A stretch of 64,000 nt of DNA, taken from positions 1,039,501-1,103,500 of the forward strand of contig NZ_CP107921.1 of NCBI RefSeq assembly GCF_036014215.1. Reading direction: 5' to 3'. The stretch is from Streptomyces sp. NBC_00440. GTDB taxonomy: Bacteria; Actinomycetota; Actinomycetes; Streptomycetales; Streptomycetaceae. A model generated the notes under the pieces. The model made no database searches. It saw only the letters and a list, made by a program, of their open reading frames with translations, and had not been told where the DNA came from. Position 1 is the first letter of the stretch. Every line of letters starts with the position of its first letter. Positions 1-8,166 of this stretch are shown here, one piece after another. The translations under genes were made by a program, and so were the position numbers.

Positions 1-31
1 AGGGGTTCTCCTCCGCGGTGCATTCGGTCAT
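1..31 (-). CDS. Start of next gene in the solute-binding-protein operon (partial)
   Basis: An ATG at position 31 on the minus strand reads out of the window (MTECTAEENP...). It is preceded by AAGGA about 8 nt upstream and begins 16 nt after the stop of the solute-binding protein. Only ten codons are visible, so the product cannot be read. By position a permease subunit of the same ABC importer is the natural expectation, but that is inference. Confidence 0.4.
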   Translation of the reverse strand, partial: MTECTAEENP

Positions 32-47
32 GGCGCGGTCCTTGTTC

Positions 48-1727
48 CTATTCGGCCGGCTTGAGGTGCTGGAGGGTCAGGGTGAAGTCCGGTCCGTTGA
101 TGAAGTGCGGGACGTAGTTGTCGACGCCGGGCTTGGGCCAGCCCTTCCAGCGGCTGGTGTTGATGTCCAGGAACCACACGCTCTGGAACAGCGGGCGCAG
201 GGGCACCTGATCGGCGACGATCTTCTCCAGCTCGGCCGAGATCTCCTTGATCCGTGCCGGGTCGTCCGTCTCGCTCAGCCGGTGGAGGAGACGGTCGGTC
301 TGCGGGTCCTTCCAGCGTTCGGTGTTGTCGAAGTTGGAGTTCTTGCCGATCGGCTGGGCGTACGAGCTGTCGAGCATGGCGGAGTAGGAGTTGAAGACCC
401 CGGTGCCGCTCCCCGCATAGTTGAAGGCCATGCCGTAGTCGCCCTCGTTGACCTCGGGGTCGAAGCTGGAGGACTGCACCGGCAGCACCTTGACGTTCAG
501 GCCGAGGGCCTGCTTCGCCTGGTCCGCGAAGCCGCGCGCGTACGCCTGCCAGTTGGCGTACTCCTGGATGATCTTCAGTTCCAGGGGATAGGACTTGCCG
601 CCCTTGACGAGCTCGCCCTTCCTGACCGTGTAGCCACCGGCCTTGAGTTCCCTCTTGGCCAGCGCGATGTCCTGCCGGTTGACCTTGCCGCGGTACTCGC
701 GGGCGATGACGTCGCCGTAGGCCTGCTCGTCGAGCCCGGTGATGTTCGCGGGTGCCTGGCCGGTGTCGTTGAGCGACAGCATCTTCCGGGCATCCACCGC
801 CGCGGACAGGGCGCGCCGCACATGGACGTTGTTGTAAGGGGCGACGGCGTTGTTGAAGTACAGCGCCGTGCTGCCGCCCGTCGCGTACACCGCGTAGACG
901 TTCGTCTTCGGGTCCCTCGCCACGAAGTCCTTGTCGGCGCCGGCCCATGCGGTCGTGGCCAGGTCGAGTTCGCCGGTGAGCATCTTGGGCTTGGTCGCGT
1001 CGCCGAGGACCGCCGGGATCTTGATGGCCGGTACGGCCACCCGGGCACCCCAGTAGTCGTCGCGGGCCTTGTAGGTGACCTGCTGGCTGTTGAAGTCGGC
1101 GAGGGTGTACGGCCCGGTACCGACCGGATTGTTGTTGGTCCAGGTCTTGAGGTCCTTGTGGGCCCACTGGTGCCGCGGAACGATGTCCAGACTGCCGGTC
1201 CCGAAGCTGCTGAGCTCGGAGTAGGCCGCGTGGTCCCAGGTGACCTTGACGGTCGAACCGTCCACCTTGGTCACCTTCTTGTAGGTGACGCCGGCGCGGT
1301 TGAGTTCGGGGTGCTCCAGCATGAGGCGCAGTGTGTAGACGACGTCGTCGGCGGTGAACTTCCTGCCGTCCGACCAGGCGACATCGGTGCGCAGGTGGAA
1401 GGTGAGTTCGGTGCCCTTGCTGTTCCAGTCGAAGGACTTGGCCAGCCAGGGGTCCGCCTTCGCGCCATGGGTGTAGTCGACGCGCACCAACGGTTCGAAG
1501 AGCAGTCGCAGCGCGGGGCTCTTGTCGCTGGCGGGTGAGTAGATGTTGAAGTTGCGGGCCCAGGTCGTGGCGGCATCGGCGGCCATGGTCAGCGACGCAG
1601 CACCGTTGCCGCCCGTGCCCCCGCTGATGTCAGTGGTCCCGCCGGTGCAGGCCCCGAGGCTTGCCACGAGGCAGACGGCCACCGCGAGGGTGTTCAGCCT
1701 GCGCCGACCGTTTCCGATGGACAACAC
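48..1727 (-). CDS. ABC transporter solute-binding lipoprotein, family 5 (peptide/opine/oligosaccharide type)
   Basis: A 559-residue extracytoplasmic binding lipoprotein of the SBP_bac_5 (DppA/OppA-like) family. It should capture a peptide, opine or oligosaccharide-like ligand outside the membrane and hand it to an ABC permease. The GTG start was chosen because AAGGAGGA lies 6 nt upstream; the upstream ATG gives an implausible proline-rich extension. The N-terminus has RRR, a hydrophobic stretch and a lipobox LGAC, with lipidated Cys at about residue 27. The body carries the family pattern of a first lobe (FEPLVRVDYTHG, WSDGRKFTADDVVYTL) and a C-terminal lobe ending in FNSYSAMLDSSYAQPIGKN. Length is typical. 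The rest of the importer should lie left of the window. The DUF2264, regulator and dehydrogenase genes to the right suggest a carbohydrate-derived substrate. The ligand cannot be read from sequence. Confidence 0.88.
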   Translation of the reverse strand: MLSIGNGRRRLNTLAVAVCLVASLGACTGGTTDISGGTGGNGAASLTMAADAATTWARNFNIYSPASDKSPALRLLFEPLVRVDYTHGAKADPWLAKSFDWNSKGTELTFHLRTDVAWSDGRKFTADDVVYTLRLMLEHPELNRAGVTYKKVTKVDGSTVKVTWDHAAYSELSSFGTGSLDIVPRHQWAHKDLKTWTNNNPVGTGPYTLADFNSQQVTYKARDDYWGARVAVPAIKIPAVLGDATKPKMLTGELDLATTAWAGADKDFVARDPKTNVYAVYATGGSTALYFNNAVAPYNNVHVRRALSAAVDARKMLSLNDTGQAPANITGLDEQAYGDVIAREYRGKVNRQDIALAKRELKAGGYTVRKGELVKGGKSYPLELKIIQEYANWQAYARGFADQAKQALGLNVKVLPVQSSSFDPEVNEGDYGMAFNYAGSGTGVFNSYSAMLDSSYAQPIGKNSNFDNTERWKDPQTDRLLHRLSETDDPARIKEISAELEKIVADQVPLRPLFQSVWFLDINTSRWKGWPKPGVDNYVPHFINGPDFTLTLQHLKPAE

Positions 1728-1905
1728 GATGTCCTCCTTGCGATACGGGAATGACGGGCACCCGGGCCACGGCGTCGGGGAGACGGAGCGGAACGGCAGC
1801 GGCGGCAACTCGTCCGGGCTGCGCCACTGCGCGGGTGAGCAGTGCCCGGACTGTACGAGATCGCTTCGGAACTCGGCCAGAAACTTGCTTCAACCGTTCA
1901 ACATC

Positions 1906-1924
1906 GATCATCCGGAGGATGATC
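1906..1924. repeat. Perfect 8-bp inverted repeat upstream of the binding-protein gene
   Basis: GATCATCC-GGA-GGATGATC lies between the DUF2264 stop and the binding-protein gene, about 180 nt upstream of the latter. Just left of it is a direct repeat of TTCAAC (1889-1902, TTCAACCGTTCAAC). Either could be a regulatory site. Neither matches the operator proposed for the neighbouring regulator. Confidence 0.4.
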
Positions 1925-1978
1925 AAAGCCGCCGCACGCTCGGGCCGTTGGGTCGTTCGTCCGCTGGGCGACGACCGT

Positions 1979-3991
1979 TCAACGGGCGACGACGACCGAA
2001 CGCTCGCCGGGAGTCAGGCGCGCGTACCGCACCGGCCCCTCCAGTACCCGTCCCCCCAACTGGGGCGAGCGCGCGGGTACCGGCCCCAGGGCGACGAGGA
2101 CCCGGGTCCCGTCGGGGAACCGTGCAGTGACCGTGGTTCCGTCGATCCGGCACCGCACGTCGGGGATTTGCGCCGGCGCGCCCTGTCCGGTGAGCCCCAC
2201 CAGGGCCACATGCAGCGTGCGGCGTTCGGCGCGCTCGGTGGTGGTGTACGGGAACGCGGTTTTCGCTCCGAACGCGCTCGTGGTTCCGTCGTTCGCAAGC
2301 CGTACCTGGCCATGGCCGTGCAGAGCGACGAAGTTACTGGTGAGCCCCGCGGCGGTGACGGCCGAAGACCGGTCCCCGCCGACCGGTTGCGGTACGAGCG
2401 TTTCCCCGGCGACCTGCCACCCGCTCTCGTAGAGCGGCAGGCCGGGAGGAGCGTCCACGAGATGGACTCGCAGTTCGTACGCGCCCCACACCACGCTCGC
2501 CGTCTCGATACGGGCGTCCGCCACACCGGCGGGGCCCTGTCCGTCCGGCGCGGCCGGCCAGCGCGGACGGTGCCACGACGCGGCGTGGCGGTCGACGACG
2601 CGCAGCCGGTGGATGCGGTGGCGCTGGGACAGCCCCCACTCGCTGTCCAGCAGACCGACGTGGTTGTCCGCGTGCTGCTGCCCGGGTTCCGGATGGGCGG
2701 GGCCGGTGACTGTCGAGTACGCCAGACGCGCGTAGTGAGGGTCGGCGGCGGCGCCGGGCAGGAGCCGGTTGTCGCTGCCGTGGTTGAACAGCCGGACGAC
2801 TCCGTCGGCTCGTGTGGCCGAGAGGACGAAGCCGGGCGCCGGCAGGGACCTGACCTGGTCGGCGCGCTCGACGGGGAGCGGTTCCTCCACCGCGGTCCAG
2901 CACGGATGATCCGCCGGCAGCAACAGGCCGAGGAAGCCCTTGGACAACCAGTACGGCGAGCCCGGCCCCGAGTAGCCCTGCACCAGCGGCGGGAACTCCC
3001 CGTACCAGCCCAGCGTGGCGATCCCCTGGCTGTCGCGGAAGCCGCGGTCGGTGAAGTGCCGCAACGCGCCGCTGGCCAGCCGTCTGGTCTGGCCCGGAGT
3101 GAGCGGTGTGGCGTCGGCCAGCGCACCGACCCAGGGGGCCGCTGCGGCGGCGAACCGGTAGATCAGGGAGCGCCCTTGGTGCACCGGCGCACCATCGGCA
3201 CCGAAGAACAGCGTGAAGTCGCCCAGGAACCGTCTCAGCCGCTCTCGCAGGACAGGCAGTCGTGCCTCGCCGCGCTCCCCGGCCATCAAGGCCCACAGCA
3301 CGGGATACGTGTGCATGGCCCAGCCGCAGTAGTGGTCGAAGCAGTCGGCTCTCCGGGCATCGCCGCCGTCGCGGTACCACCCGTCTCCGACGTAGAACTC
3401 CTCGATCCTGGCGAGGTCGGTGTCCATCTCGGCGCGGTCGTGCGCCCCGCCGACGCTCGCCAGGAACTCGCCGACGATCACCCGGAACATGTGCCAGTTG
3501 TTGTCCGGGATGCCCAGCCCCCAGGCACCCTGGAACCACGCGACGATCCGCTCCCGCACTGCGGAGGGCAGTTGGTCCCACAGCCACGGCCTGGTCAGGT
3601 GCAGACCGAGCGCGAGCGAGCACGCCTCCACGAGTGTCTGACGGCAGTCCTGCGCCAGTCTCGGCCACGCCTCGGGATGAGCGGGGTCGGTACCTGCCGC
3701 GAAACCGTCGGCGTACGACTGGAGCAGCCCGGCCGGTGCCTCTCCCGCACTGCCCGCCACGCGGAAGGCGAACAGCAGGAAGGTCCGTGCGAAACCCTCC
3801 AGCTGGTCCGAGTCCCGACCCGAGGACGAGGCACGGCCCGGCAGGACGATGCGCGCGCCCGACGGAGTGGCGAACCGGTGTGCGTCCACGAGGAGTTGGT
3901 CCGCGAGTGCCAGCCAGTGGGCCCGCCCGAACCCGGTGTACGGGGAGAGTTCCCGCACCTCGGGGGGCAAGGGCTGGTGCGACAGGTTCAT
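1979..3991 (-). CDS. DUF2264 domain-containing protein
   Basis: A 670-residue protein of the DUF2264 family. The diagnostic N-terminal half includes DQLEGFARTFLLFAFR, W-rich segments (DNNWHMFRVIVGEFL), YVGDGWYRDGG and DHYCGWAMHTYPVLW. Family members resemble alpha/alpha-toroid glycan-processing proteins, and several sit in pectin or glycosaminoglycan loci, but no reaction is established. ATG 3991 was chosen because GAGGTG sits 6 nt upstream; the GTG at 4000 has no ribosome site. No signal peptide is visible, so the protein is probably cytoplasmic and may act on sugars brought in by the neighbouring importer. The promoter region carries a palindrome (4047-4060) also found before the dehydrogenase gene, so repression by the adjacent DeoR-LacI hybrid is likely. 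Confidence 0.85.
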   Translation of the reverse strand: MNLSHQPLPPEVRELSPYTGFGRAHWLALADQLLVDAHRFATPSGARIVLPGRASSSGRDSDQLEGFARTFLLFAFRVAGSAGEAPAGLLQSYADGFAAGTDPAHPEAWPRLAQDCRQTLVEACSLALGLHLTRPWLWDQLPSAVRERIVAWFQGAWGLGIPDNNWHMFRVIVGEFLASVGGAHDRAEMDTDLARIEEFYVGDGWYRDGGDARRADCFDHYCGWAMHTYPVLWALMAGERGEARLPVLRERLRRFLGDFTLFFGADGAPVHQGRSLIYRFAAAAAPWVGALADATPLTPGQTRRLASGALRHFTDRGFRDSQGIATLGWYGEFPPLVQGYSGPGSPYWLSKGFLGLLLPADHPCWTAVEEPLPVERADQVRSLPAPGFVLSATRADGVVRLFNHGSDNRLLPGAAADPHYARLAYSTVTGPAHPEPGQQHADNHVGLLDSEWGLSQRHRIHRLRVVDRHAASWHRPRWPAAPDGQGPAGVADARIETASVVWGAYELRVHLVDAPPGLPLYESGWQVAGETLVPQPVGGDRSSAVTAAGLTSNFVALHGHGQVRLANDGTTSAFGAKTAFPYTTTERAERRTLHVALVGLTGQGAPAQIPDVRCRIDGTTVTARFPDGTRVLVALGPVPARSPQLGGRVLEGPVRYARLTPGERSVVVAR

Positions 3992-4046
3992 GCGCGGCAC
4001 CTCGATTTCGTTCTGAGTCGCGGCGGTACGGAAATGATCGCCAGCA

Positions 4047-4060
4047 TGACCGTTCGGTCA
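4047..4060. promoter_or_regulatory. Candidate operator 1 for the DeoR-LacI hybrid regulator
   Basis: Palindrome TGACCG-TT-CGGTCA in the divergent region between the DUF2264 gene (left) and the regulator gene (right). On the minus strand it overlaps a TTGACC -35-like hexamer (4056-4061) for the DUF2264 gene. The same 13-mer with one substitution recurs at 5395-5407. Confidence 0.55.
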
Positions 4061-4212
4061 AGGAGGTGGCAATAAGTCGAAGGGAAACGAAGAAAGGTGC
4101 GGGAGAGTGAAAGCGGAGGCTTTCGATCGGTTGGAAAAGCCAGTACGCTCCACGCCCGGTGACCGGGGAGCCCATGGCCGGGTAAGTGTCAGCCGATTCG
4201 GGGGGACAGCAC

Positions 4213-5313
4213 GTGATGATGGCGGTCGAGCGCCACGAGGCGATCATGCAGGTGGCCCGGAGTCAGGGCTGTGTGCGCGTGACGGACATGGCCGGTCGGC
4301 TCGGCGTCTCCACGGTCACCCTGCGCCGGGACATCGGCACGCTCGTCGACCGCGGCATGCTGGAGCGGGTCTACGGCGGAGCGAGCATCCCCGGCAAGCA
4401 GTCGCAGCCGGCTCGCAGGACGGCGCGGGGCAAGCAGGCGGGCGGGCGCGACACCCACCGCGCCACCGTGGGCCTGGTGGTCCCGTCCTCCGTGTACTAC
4501 TACCCGGCTGTGCTCCGGGGGGCGGAGTCCGCTGCCGGGCAGCACGGTGCCCGTATCGTCCTGGCCATCAACCACTACGACCACGGCATCGAACGCGAGC
4601 AGGTCGACCGGATGCTGAACCGCGGGGTGGACGGACTGCTGATCGCGACCGCCCAGCCCCCTGACGAGGATCCGGAGACCACGCAGTGGCTGAGCGGACT
4701 CGACGTGCCGACCGTACTGGTCGAGCGTTCGTTGTCGGGGACGGCCGCCGCGCACATCGAGTACGTGCGCACCGACCATGCGGCGGGCACCGAACTCGCG
4801 GTGGAACATCTGGTCTCCCTGGGGCACACCCGGGTGGCCGCGGCGGGCGGGCTCCGCAGCCCCACGGCCCGGTGGCTCTTCGACGGCCACGCGGAAGCGC
4901 TGGCCAGGCTGGGGCTCACCGACGGCGGAGTGGAACGCACGGAACTGCCGCGCAGCGACCTCGACCCGAAGGGCAACGCAGCCGCCGTCGCATCACTGGT
5001 GGACCGCTGTCTGGACAGCGGGACCCGAGCCGTCGTCGTGCACGCGGACGGAAACGCGGCGGCGGTCGTACGGGCCGTCATGGAGCGCGGGCTGGATGTC
5101 CCCGGTGACTTCGCGGTCATCTCCTACGACGATGAGGTGGCAGCGCTTGCCGAGGTGCCGCTGACCGCGGTGGCCCCGCCCAAGTTCGATGTGGGCCGCA
5201 CCGCCGTGGACACCGTGATGCGACGCATCGCCGCGCCGGGTGATGAGGTGGCGACCCGGCGCATGGCGCTGCTGCCCAAGCTCGTGGTCCGCTCCTCCTG
5301 CGGCGCCGTCTGA
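4213..5313 (+). CDS. Transcriptional regulator: DeoR-type HTH fused to LacI-type ligand-binding domain
   Basis: A 366-residue hybrid regulator. Residues about 1-60 form a DeoR-type winged HTH (RHEAIMQVARSQGCVRVTDMAGR, then LGVSTVTLRRDIGTLVDRG). Residues about 85-365 form a LacI/periplasmic-binding-like sensor (TVGLVVPSSVYYYPAVLRG, DGLLIATAQPP, RTDHAAGTELAVEHLVSLGH, FAVISYDDEVAALAEVPLTA). The LacI hinge helix is absent. It is a probable sugar-responsive local repressor. GTG 4213 was chosen because GGGGGA lies 6 nt upstream; ATG 4216 or 4219 are close alternatives. The gene lies between the DUF2264 gene (divergent) and the dehydrogenase gene (same strand, 142 nt downstream). Nearly identical operator-like sequences precede both neighbours, which defines a likely local regulon. 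Confidence 0.88.
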   Translation: MMMAVERHEAIMQVARSQGCVRVTDMAGRLGVSTVTLRRDIGTLVDRGMLERVYGGASIPGKQSQPARRTARGKQAGGRDTHRATVGLVVPSSVYYYPAVLRGAESAAGQHGARIVLAINHYDHGIEREQVDRMLNRGVDGLLIATAQPPDEDPETTQWLSGLDVPTVLVERSLSGTAAAHIEYVRTDHAAGTELAVEHLVSLGHTRVAAAGGLRSPTARWLFDGHAEALARLGLTDGGVERTELPRSDLDPKGNAAAVASLVDRCLDSGTRAVVVHADGNAAAVVRAVMERGLDVPGDFAVISYDDEVAALAEVPLTAVAPPKFDVGRTAVDTVMRRIAAPGDEVATRRMALLPKLVVRSSCGAV

Positions 5314-5383
5314 GAGCCGGCCGCCCGCCTGTTGGCCATCCCGTCCCTTCGCTTTCGGTTCCTTTCGGTCAGCCGGGTGATCG

Positions 5384-5413
5384 TTGACGCTGCCGACCGA
5401 CCGGTCATTGGAT
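5384..5413 (+). promoter_or_regulatory. Promoter of the 2-hydroxyacid dehydrogenase gene with embedded operator 2
   Basis: TTGACG (5384-5389), an 18-nt spacer, then TTGGAT (5408-5413). The spacer contains GACCGACCGGTCA (5395-5407), the reverse complement of TGACCGGTCGGTC. This matches operator 1 (TGACCGTTCGGTC) at 12 of 13 bases. An operator between -35 and -10 would give simple steric repression. Confidence 0.5.
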
Positions 5414-5455
5414 TGTCCCGGCACCTGCACATCAAGCCCCCGGCCGAGGAGACGC

Positions 5456-6472
5456 GTGACCAGCGACAACCGACCCCGACTTGCCCTCGCCATGCAGGAA
5501 GGCCTGGCAGGGCGCCTGTTCGACGACGAGCAGCTGCGGCGTCTCGGCAGGGCCGCGGACCTCGACCCGGCTCCGGTGCTCCACGAGTTCTCCTCGCCCC
5601 GGTCGAAAGCCTCTCTCGCGCGCGTCGACATCCTTGTCACCGGCTGGGGATGCCCGCCCCTCACAGCCGAGGTACTGGCACGGGCACCACGCCTGCGCGC
5701 CGTTGTCCATGCCGCCGGATCGGTCAAACACCATGTCACGGCAGCTTGTTGGGAGCGGGGTATCGCCGTTTCTTCGGCCGCCGCCGCCAATGCCGTCCCT
5801 GTCGCCGAGTACACGGTCGCCATGATCGTCCTGGCCAACAAGCGTGTCCTGCCGCTGCTCGCGCGGCAGGCGTCCGGCCACGCACAGACGGACCCGCCCG
5901 GCAGCTCCGTTCCGGTGGGCAACTACCGCAAGCAGATCGGGGTCGTCGGCGCCTCCGCCGTCGGCCGCCGCGTCCTCGCCCTGCTGCGGAACTACGACGT
6001 CGAACGCGTCGTCGCCGACCCCTACCTCACGGAGGCGGAGGCCGGGACGCTGGGCGCACGGCTGCTCGGGCTCGACGAGCTCGTGTCCACCAGCGACGTG
6101 GTCTCCCTGCACGCGCCTTCGCTACCGCAGACGCGGCATCTCATGGACGCGCGGCGGCTGTCGTCGATGCGTCCCGGTGCCACGTTGATCAACACCGCGC
6201 GGGGGGAGCTGGTCGACACCGCCGCGCTGACGGCCGCGGTGGGCAGCGGACAGTTGTACGCGGTACTCGACGTCACGGATCCGGAACCACTGCCCGCGGA
6301 CAGCCCGCTGTGGAATCACCCGCATGTCGTGCTGACGCCTCACGTCGCGGGCTCCCTGGGAACCGAGCTGTTGCGCATGGGAGAGCTGGCTGTCGGTGAG
6401 GTGGAGCGCCTCGCCGACAGCCGGCCGCTGAACCACCCCGTCTCGGCCCGCCTGCTTGAGCGCATGGCATAG
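5456..6472 (+). CDS. D-isomer-specific 2-hydroxyacid dehydrogenase
   Basis: A 338-residue NAD(P)-dependent oxidoreductase of the D-2-hydroxyacid dehydrogenase family, interconverting a 2-hydroxy and a 2-oxo acid. The nucleotide-binding turn is VVGASAVGRRVLAL, slightly off the GxGxxG norm. The catalytic Arg is in NTARGELVDTAAL, the acidic partner in VTDPEPLPADSPLWNHP, and the His in VVLTPHVAGS. GTG 5456 was chosen because GAGGA precedes it by about 5 nt; the longer reading from 5384 would start inside the promoter. It probably handles a product of the DUF2264/importer pathway. Substrate unknown. Confidence 0.85.
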   Translation: MTSDNRPRLALAMQEGLAGRLFDDEQLRRLGRAADLDPAPVLHEFSSPRSKASLARVDILVTGWGCPPLTAEVLARAPRLRAVVHAAGSVKHHVTAACWERGIAVSSAAAANAVPVAEYTVAMIVLANKRVLPLLARQASGHAQTDPPGSSVPVGNYRKQIGVVGASAVGRRVLALLRNYDVERVVADPYLTEAEAGTLGARLLGLDELVSTSDVVSLHAPSLPQTRHLMDARRLSSMRPGATLINTARGELVDTAALTAAVGSGQLYAVLDVTDPEPLPADSPLWNHPHVVLTPHVAGSLGTELLRMGELAVGEVERLADSRPLNHPVSARLLERMA

Positions 6473-6579
6473 ACACGAGTACGTCCATGCGTACGTGGCG
6501 AGTCCGTCCACTGACGACTCCTGCGTCTTTCGCCGTCGAGGCGTCGAGGCGGCCGTGGGACCCCACATGGTCACACCCG

Positions 6580-6593
6580 TGCGGGGCCCCGCA
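6580..6593. terminator. Palindrome between convergent genes
   Basis: TGCGGGGCCCCGCA, a perfect 14-bp GC palindrome just downstream of the dehydrogenase stop and before the convergent peptidase gene. It is flanked by two copies of CATGGTCACACC. It may act as a weak bidirectional terminator; no T tract is present. Confidence 0.3.
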
Positions 6594-6596
6594 TGG

Positions 6597-7994
6597 TCAC
6601 ACCAGCCCGAGCGACCGCAGAACCCGGTGCTGACCCGGTGTCAGGTCAGTGGGCCAGTAGAGGTAGCAGACACCGCCCGTGCCGCTCACGACCTTGCCGT
6701 TCGCGTCGTGCCGCTTCGTGCGGAGCCAGATGTTCTCCCACTCGGCGCGCCGGTACACATGGCGGACCGCGTTGTCGTCCGGTGAGGCGGGGTCGTTGGC
6801 GATCACGTCGCCGTCGGCCGTGAAGCCGATCACCGTCATCAGATGGCCCGAGGTGCCGTAACCGGCGCCGGTCAGCTCCTCCTTGAGGAAGGACTGTGAC
6901 GTTATGGCCGGGATACCCGCCCTGATCAGGGTCTCCAGGTCGCCGAGCGAACCCAGCCGGGTGACCACCGCGCTCATGCCCTCGTAGGTCGCCGCGTAGG
7001 CGGCGTTGAAGGGCCAGTTGCCGCAGCCCTCGTACTGGTAGTCATAGGTGTAGCGGGCCGCCTGGCAGACCTCGGGGTCGGCGTACGACGGATCGATCCA
7101 GGCCAGGTCGGCGGCGGTGGGCCCGCGCCCCCAGTACTTGATGATCATCGAGGACGAGGTGGGGCTGCACCAGGCCTCGCCGCCGTTGTCGTACTGCGGG
7201 TACTGGCCCGCGTGGATGTCCTGCGAGAAGCGCGGGACGGTCAGCTCGCGGGAGATCCGCGGCACCGACGGCGGGACGGTGAACCGGTCCGGGATGTCCG
7301 ACGCCATCGCCCCGACTCGCCGGACGGTGGGCGTGACCCGGGTGCCCGGGGTGCGGTACAGCGTCAGCCGCAGCCGGTACGAGACCAGCCGGAGCCCGCT
7401 CGCGGCGTCGCCGATGGCGAAGGTGTCGGTCGAGATGGAGCTCTTGCCGTCGCCCTGGCCGTCGAGTGAGGTCCGGCGGATGTCCGCGTCGCCGGAGGCC
7501 CAGCGGCCCATCACGTACCAGGGGGTCTCGGTGCCGTCGGTGTAGCTGCCGCGCAGCTCGACCTGGATCCAGGTGCCTGCCGGGGTGTGCGCGTTCCAGG
7601 ACGCGACGGCCTCGGTGGCCGGGACGCGTGAGCGGTGGACCGGTGAGGTCCAGGTCGCGTACTCCCAGGCGGCGGTCTTCCCGGTGTGCGGATCGGTGTA
7701 GTCGGTGCGGCCCGCGGGGGCCGTGATCACCAGCCCGGAGCGGCGGCCGGGAACAGCCTTGGTGCCGTCGGCCGTTCCCGAGCGCCAGTCGCTGTACGAG
7801 GCCCAGGCGCTGTTGTCCACGAGCGGGGTCACGGGCCCTCCCCCGGCGGCCTGCGGGGTGTGCGGGGTGGCGGGCGCGCCGTCCGGGGCGGCCGGGGCGG
7901 CGACGGCGGGTGCGGCGGCAGCGGCACCTGCGGCAGCGGCCGCGGCGGCGACCGCCGCGGCGAGGACGGTTCTACGCGGAGTGGTACTGGTCAC
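6597..7994 (-). CDS. Secreted C39-like cysteine peptidase family protein
   Basis: A 465-residue exported protein. It starts with a Tat-like signal (TTPRRTVLAAAVAA, then a long Ala-rich stretch ending near AVAAPAA). Residues about 60-250 form a beta-rich region of unknown function. The C-terminal half is a Peptidase_C39_2-type papain-like domain. Catalytic candidates are Cys276 (GGEAWCSPTSSS), His384 (TSGHLMTVIGF) and the following Asn/Asp (VIANDPASPDD). GTG 7994 was chosen because the twin-arginine motif then sits at the right distance; the reading from 8051 adds 19 unrelated residues. Family members cleave peptides outside the cell, but no double-glycine leader substrate or ABC exporter is nearby, so a bacteriocin-processing role is not supported. 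Confidence 0.85.
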   Translation of the reverse strand: MTSTTPRRTVLAAAVAAAAAAAGAAAAAPAVAAPAAPDGAPATPHTPQAAGGGPVTPLVDNSAWASYSDWRSGTADGTKAVPGRRSGLVITAPAGRTDYTDPHTGKTAAWEYATWTSPVHRSRVPATEAVASWNAHTPAGTWIQVELRGSYTDGTETPWYVMGRWASGDADIRRTSLDGQGDGKSSISTDTFAIGDAASGLRLVSYRLRLTLYRTPGTRVTPTVRRVGAMASDIPDRFTVPPSVPRISRELTVPRFSQDIHAGQYPQYDNGGEAWCSPTSSSMIIKYWGRGPTAADLAWIDPSYADPEVCQAARYTYDYQYEGCGNWPFNAAYAATYEGMSAVVTRLGSLGDLETLIRAGIPAITSQSFLKEELTGAGYGTSGHLMTVIGFTADGDVIANDPASPDDNAVRHVYRRAEWENIWLRTKRHDANGKVVSGTGGVCYLYWPTDLTPGQHRVLRSLGLV

Positions 7995-8166
7995 TTTGAT
8001 GGACCCCCAGTCGGATACGGATGGGGCGGCGAGTGCGCGACAGTGGGGCAACTATCCCGGCTCACGACGCGTTTCTGCCAGTGATTCGCCTCGCGTCCTG
8101 CCACCAATATTGGTATCGACCACTGGCGTGACCTGCGGCGCCGCCAACTGCTCCTAGGCTGGCCCC

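Noticed and set aside
18..1538. Long plus-strand open frame opposite the binding-lipoprotein gene
   Set aside because: It is the antisense frame of a clear SBP_bac_5 lipoprotein; no domain, start site or codon bias supports it. The same holds for other long antisense frames, for example 12077-13699, 30366-31886 and 59364-62183.
6597..7994. Bacteriocin-processing C39 transporter peptidase
   Set aside because: There is no ABC membrane or ATPase domain and no double-glycine precursor gene nearby; the protein is itself exported through Tat.
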